Source of the DNA: Deltaproteobacteria bacterium
GTDB lineage: Bacteria > Desulfobacterota > Syntrophobacteria > BM002
Assembly (NCBI GenBank): GCA_020350905.1
Contig: CP070843.1
Coordinates: forward strand, 2,951,088-2,965,089
Direction: 5' to 3'
DNA length: 14,002 bases
Each line of letters starts with the position of its first letter. Position 1 is the stretch's first letter. Below the pieces are notes generated by a model. It was not told the origin of the DNA and ran no database searches. It saw only the letters and a list, made by a program, of their open reading frames with translations. Positions 11,776 to 14,002 of this stretch are shown one piece after another. The position numbers and the translations under genes are program-made.

Positions 11776-12726
11776 ATGTTTGAGCGGGTCAAAGCTGCCA
11801 GAGAACGATTGCGAGGCTATGCCAATGTCACCCCTGTTATGACTTCCAGAATCCTCAACGAATTGGTGGGAATGGAAGTTTTCTTAAAATGCGAGAATTT
11901 CCAAAGGGTTGGCGCCTTCAAGTTTCGTGGGGCCTTCAACGCCATATCTCAACTGAGCGACCAACAAAAAGAGCGTGGCATTAGCACCTATTCCTCTGGA
12001 AACCATGCCCAGGCAGTAGCCTTGGTGGGTCAATTGTTGGGAGTAAGAACCACAGTAGTAATGCCGAACAATGCGCCCAAGGTCAAGCGGGCTGCCACCG
12101 AGGCCTATGGCGCTGCGGTTATAGAGTACGATCCTGAAGAAGCGACTCGTGAAGAGATGGCAGATCTTCTCAGAGCTGAGCATGGCTACACAATCATTCC
12201 TCCATTCGACCACCTTGACATCATCGCCGGGCAGGGAACCTCTGCATTGGAGTTATTCGAGGAACTGAAAACCCTGGATATGCTCCTCGTACCCTGCGGG
12301 GGAGGAGGCTTGTTGAGTGGCTCAGCTATTGCCACCAAAAATATAGAACCGGCTTGTCGAGTAATTGGCATTGAACCAGAACTTGCAGACGATGCTACCC
12401 GATCGTTTCACACGAAAACTTTACACACAGTCAAAAATCCACCCACCATCGCCGACGGAACCCGTACCCCGTCTCTGGGTAAGCTGACTTTCCCATTGGT
12501 GTTGGAATACGTTGATGATATGAGAACAGTGACGGAAACCGCCATCATGGAAGCTGTCCAATTTTTGTTTTACCGCATGAAAATTGTGGTGGAGCCTTCG
12601 GGCGCACTGGGATTGGCAGCATTACTTAGTGGTGTAGTTGCTGAGTCGGGCAGGGTAGGTGTTATCATTAGTGGCGGTAATGTTGATGGCGATATGATGT
12701 CCCAAATATTACGGACTCAATTGTAG
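11776..12726 (+). CDS. threonine/serine dehydratase-type PLP enzyme
   Basis: A 316-residue fold-type II PLP enzyme. K49 in AFKFRGAFNA forms the Schiff base, SSGNHAQ (73-79) binds the substrate carboxylate, and the GGGG loop at 175-178 binds the PLP phosphate. ISGGNVD near the C-terminus is typical too. The length equals a single catalytic domain without the ACT regulatory domain of biosynthetic IlvA. It is therefore more like catabolic threonine dehydratase, serine racemase or 3-hydroxyaspartate ammonia-lyase. Likely reactions are deamination of L-threonine or L-serine to 2-oxobutyrate or pyruvate. The exact substrate cannot be fixed from sequence. RBS AAGAGAG upstream of ATG 11776. Confidence 0.9.
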   Translation: MFERVKAARERLRGYANVTPVMTSRILNELVGMEVFLKCENFQRVGAFKFRGAFNAISQLSDQQKERGISTYSSGNHAQAVALVGQLLGVRTTVVMPNNAPKVKRAATEAYGAAVIEYDPEEATREEMADLLRAEHGYTIIPPFDHLDIIAGQGTSALELFEELKTLDMLLVPCGGGGLLSGSAIATKNIEPACRVIGIEPELADDATRSFHTKTLHTVKNPPTIADGTRTPSLGKLTFPLVLEYVDDMRTVTETAIMEAVQFLFYRMKIVVEPSGALGLAALLSGVVAESGRVGVIISGGNVDGDMMSQILRTQL

Positions 12727-12799
12727 AATAATCTTGAATAGGAGTTCACGTCCCTCACATTGACGAATAACCCTCAATGGAGTTTTAAAGGAGGCTATC

Positions 12800-13552
12800 T
12801 TGAGCTTTGTGCATGTCTCAATAGATGGCGAGATTGCGATTGTTACGTTAAGCAGGGGAAAAGTAAATGCGCTCAACGAGCCCATGGTAGAGGAAATCAC
12901 CAAGTCATTTGAATATCTGGCAACAGATAATCAGATAAAATCGATTATCTTCACTGGTTCTGGAAAATTCTTCTCATTTGGATTCGATGTTCCCGAATTC
13001 CTGAGTTACCCCAAGAACGATTTCATCAGATATCTTGAAAAATTCACCAGCCTCTATACGGCTCTGTTTTGCTTCCCAAAACCGGTTGTTGCCGCACTGA
13101 ACGGTCACACTATAGCCGGAGGTTGTATGCTGGCCACAGCGTGTGACCTCCGCTTGATGGTCACCGGAAAAGCAAGAATCTCGTTGAACGAGATAACCTT
13201 TGGTGCACCGGTCCCTGCTGGAACTTTAGAAATGTTAAAATATTGCGTGGGGTCTAGGAATGCTCAGTCGATCGTTTATAGTGGTGCTATGTATTCTGCC
13301 AAAGAAGCTTTGCAACTGGGATTAGTTGATCAGGTCTCCACTGAGGATTCCTTGGCGGAAGACGCCAGAAAGATCGCCCAGGAACTTGCCCAAAAAGACA
13401 GCTCGGCCTTCAGGAGCATCAAAGATCTTTTGCGAAAACCCGTTGCTGAGCAGATGATCAAGCGCGAAAAGGATGCCATTCTTGAATTCGTCGACATCTG
13501 GTACTCGGAACAGACCTGGGAGAATTTAAAAGCAATAGAGATCTATTCGTAG
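12800..13552 (+). CDS. enoyl-CoA hydratase/isomerase family protein, isomerase-like
   Basis: A 250-residue crotonase-fold protein starting at TTG 12800, five bases after AAAGGAGG. Motifs: VTLSRGKVNALNEPM, FTGSGKFFSFGFDVPEF (oxyanion-hole region), then GHTIAGGCMLATACDLRLM and SLNEITFGAPVPAG. The first catalytic Glu of enoyl-CoA hydratases (in GGGCELA) is Met110 here. The second, in LNE, is kept as E131. That one-Glu pattern and the LNE-FGA context match delta3,delta2-enoyl-CoA isomerases rather than hydratases. It would move double bonds during beta-oxidation of unsaturated acyl-CoAs. The following FeS gene starts at once, suggesting co-transcription. Confidence 0.9.
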   Translation: MSFVHVSIDGEIAIVTLSRGKVNALNEPMVEEITKSFEYLATDNQIKSIIFTGSGKFFSFGFDVPEFLSYPKNDFIRYLEKFTSLYTALFCFPKPVVAALNGHTIAGGCMLATACDLRLMVTGKARISLNEITFGAPVPAGTLEMLKYCVGSRNAQSIVYSGAMYSAKEALQLGLVDQVSTEDSLAEDARKIAQELAQKDSSAFRSIKDLLRKPVAEQMIKREKDAILEFVDIWYSEQTWENLKAIEIYS

Positions 13553-13567
13553 ATGGGAAGAGATGAA

Positions 13568-14002
13568 ATGTTGGTGCAAGGCTATTCAGATTTCTCTTTA
13601 GACACACCGGACCCGATCATAAGGCTCGGAGGTTCCATATGGAACGCGCACTTCAGACTGGATACGGATGTTTCTGAGCTCTTTCCATACATTAATGCAG
13701 CAGTCGAAGGCGCCACGTACTATGAGAAGCCCCACTACATTGCTTTCCCTCTTAGAGATTTTCACTGCTCACTCTATGTAGACAAAGTAGCCGCAGGCGC
13801 GTTTGAGGATCGCAATCAAGCACTTGAGTTTATTAGTCATTTAATTGACTTTCTTAATGACCTTTTTGCCAGGAAAGATTCCCTTGCGCCAGATCACAAG
13901 AAATATAAGCACCAATCTGTCCTAGAAATCTTTAAACTCTTGCCCCGCACAAACTGTCAGGAATGTGGCCTGCCCACCTGTATGGCCTTTGCTGCCGCAC
14001 TG
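13568..14002 (+). CDS. FeS-domain protein (partial, cut by window end)
   Basis: An open frame without a stop reaches the right edge (145 codons from ATG 13568; an ATG at 13553, directly after the previous stop codon, is an alternative). The N-terminal ~115 residues (DTPDPIIRLGGSIWN, then FPYINAAVEGATYYEKP, then FLNDLFARKD) form a domain I do not recognise by name. It is followed by VLEIFKLLPRTNCQECGLPTCMAFA, a PF04060-like 4Fe-4S motif (C130, C133, C138, with a fourth Cys expected beyond the edge). This motif occurs in corrinoid/acetyl-CoA pathway and redox-complex proteins. The fragment at 6767 matches this C-terminal half. GGAAGAG before 13568 serves as RBS. Confidence 0.78.
   Translation, partial: MLVQGYSDFSLDTPDPIIRLGGSIWNAHFRLDTDVSELFPYINAAVEGATYYEKPHYIAFPLRDFHCSLYVDKVAAGAFEDRNQALEFISHLIDFLNDLFARKDSLAPDHKKYKHQSVLEIFKLLPRTNCQECGLPTCMAFAAAL

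Noticed and set aside
1..14002. CRISPR arrays, tRNA, rRNA or transposase genes
   Set aside because: No regular direct-repeat/spacer pattern, no cloverleaf or rRNA segment and no transposase motif was found by eye on either strand.

Overview
The window looks like a chromosomal segment of an anaerobic, selenocysteine-using bacterium, most probably a deltaproteobacterium (Desulfobacterota). This placement is inferred from base composition near 50% GC, ACR3/ArsM arsenic genes, several AhpD-like proteins, FeS-domain proteins of a type I associate with anaerobes, and a palindromic repeat style familiar from that group. No rRNA, tRNA or phylogenetic marker is present.

Left end (1-1632): a cobalamin riboswitch on the minus strand with its own promoter serves a gene beyond the left edge. 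Next is a DUF3179 gene interrupted by one in-frame TGA exactly at the conserved Cys of the family's YCPL motif. A 7-bp hairpin follows at the distance expected of a bacterial SECIS, so I annotate a selenoprotein (550-1215). A strong hairpin and a MITE-like palindromic repeat follow.

Arsenic region (1597-5206): a plus-strand unit arsR-arsM-ahpD-like and a minus-strand unit arsR-acr3 converge near 3400. Both arsR genes have a TTGACA-N17-TATATT promoter with a palindromic candidate operator on it. The first arsR appears to be transcribed leaderless. The AhpD-like gene (2932-3210) carries TGA at the second position of its CxxC motif (CYPU), again followed by a 7-bp hairpin: a second probable selenoprotein. 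Just after it lies what looks like the 3' end of another, lost arsM. The proteins would sense arsenite, methylate it (ArsM) and export it (ACR3). The AhpD-like proteins would supply thiol/selenol redox chemistry.

Middle (5303-8598): a CxxC AhpD-like gene with its ribosome binding site inside a 10-bp hairpin, an ECF sigma factor, a small SHOCT membrane protein, a small Cys/Met-rich protein joined to an FeS-domain fragment, an exported TPR protein followed by a decayed partial copy, and a third AhpD-like gene.

Right part (8616-14002): a conserved hypothetical protein, a branched-chain aminotransferase, two GNAT acetyltransferases, a threonine/serine dehydratase-type PLP enzyme, an enoyl-CoA isomerase-like protein and the start of an FeS-domain protein cut by the window edge. 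These are ordinary metabolic genes in one orientation, separated by palindromic repeats.

The most notable content is two UGA-interrupted genes that standard gene calling would split or miss, both beside arsenic resistance genes.
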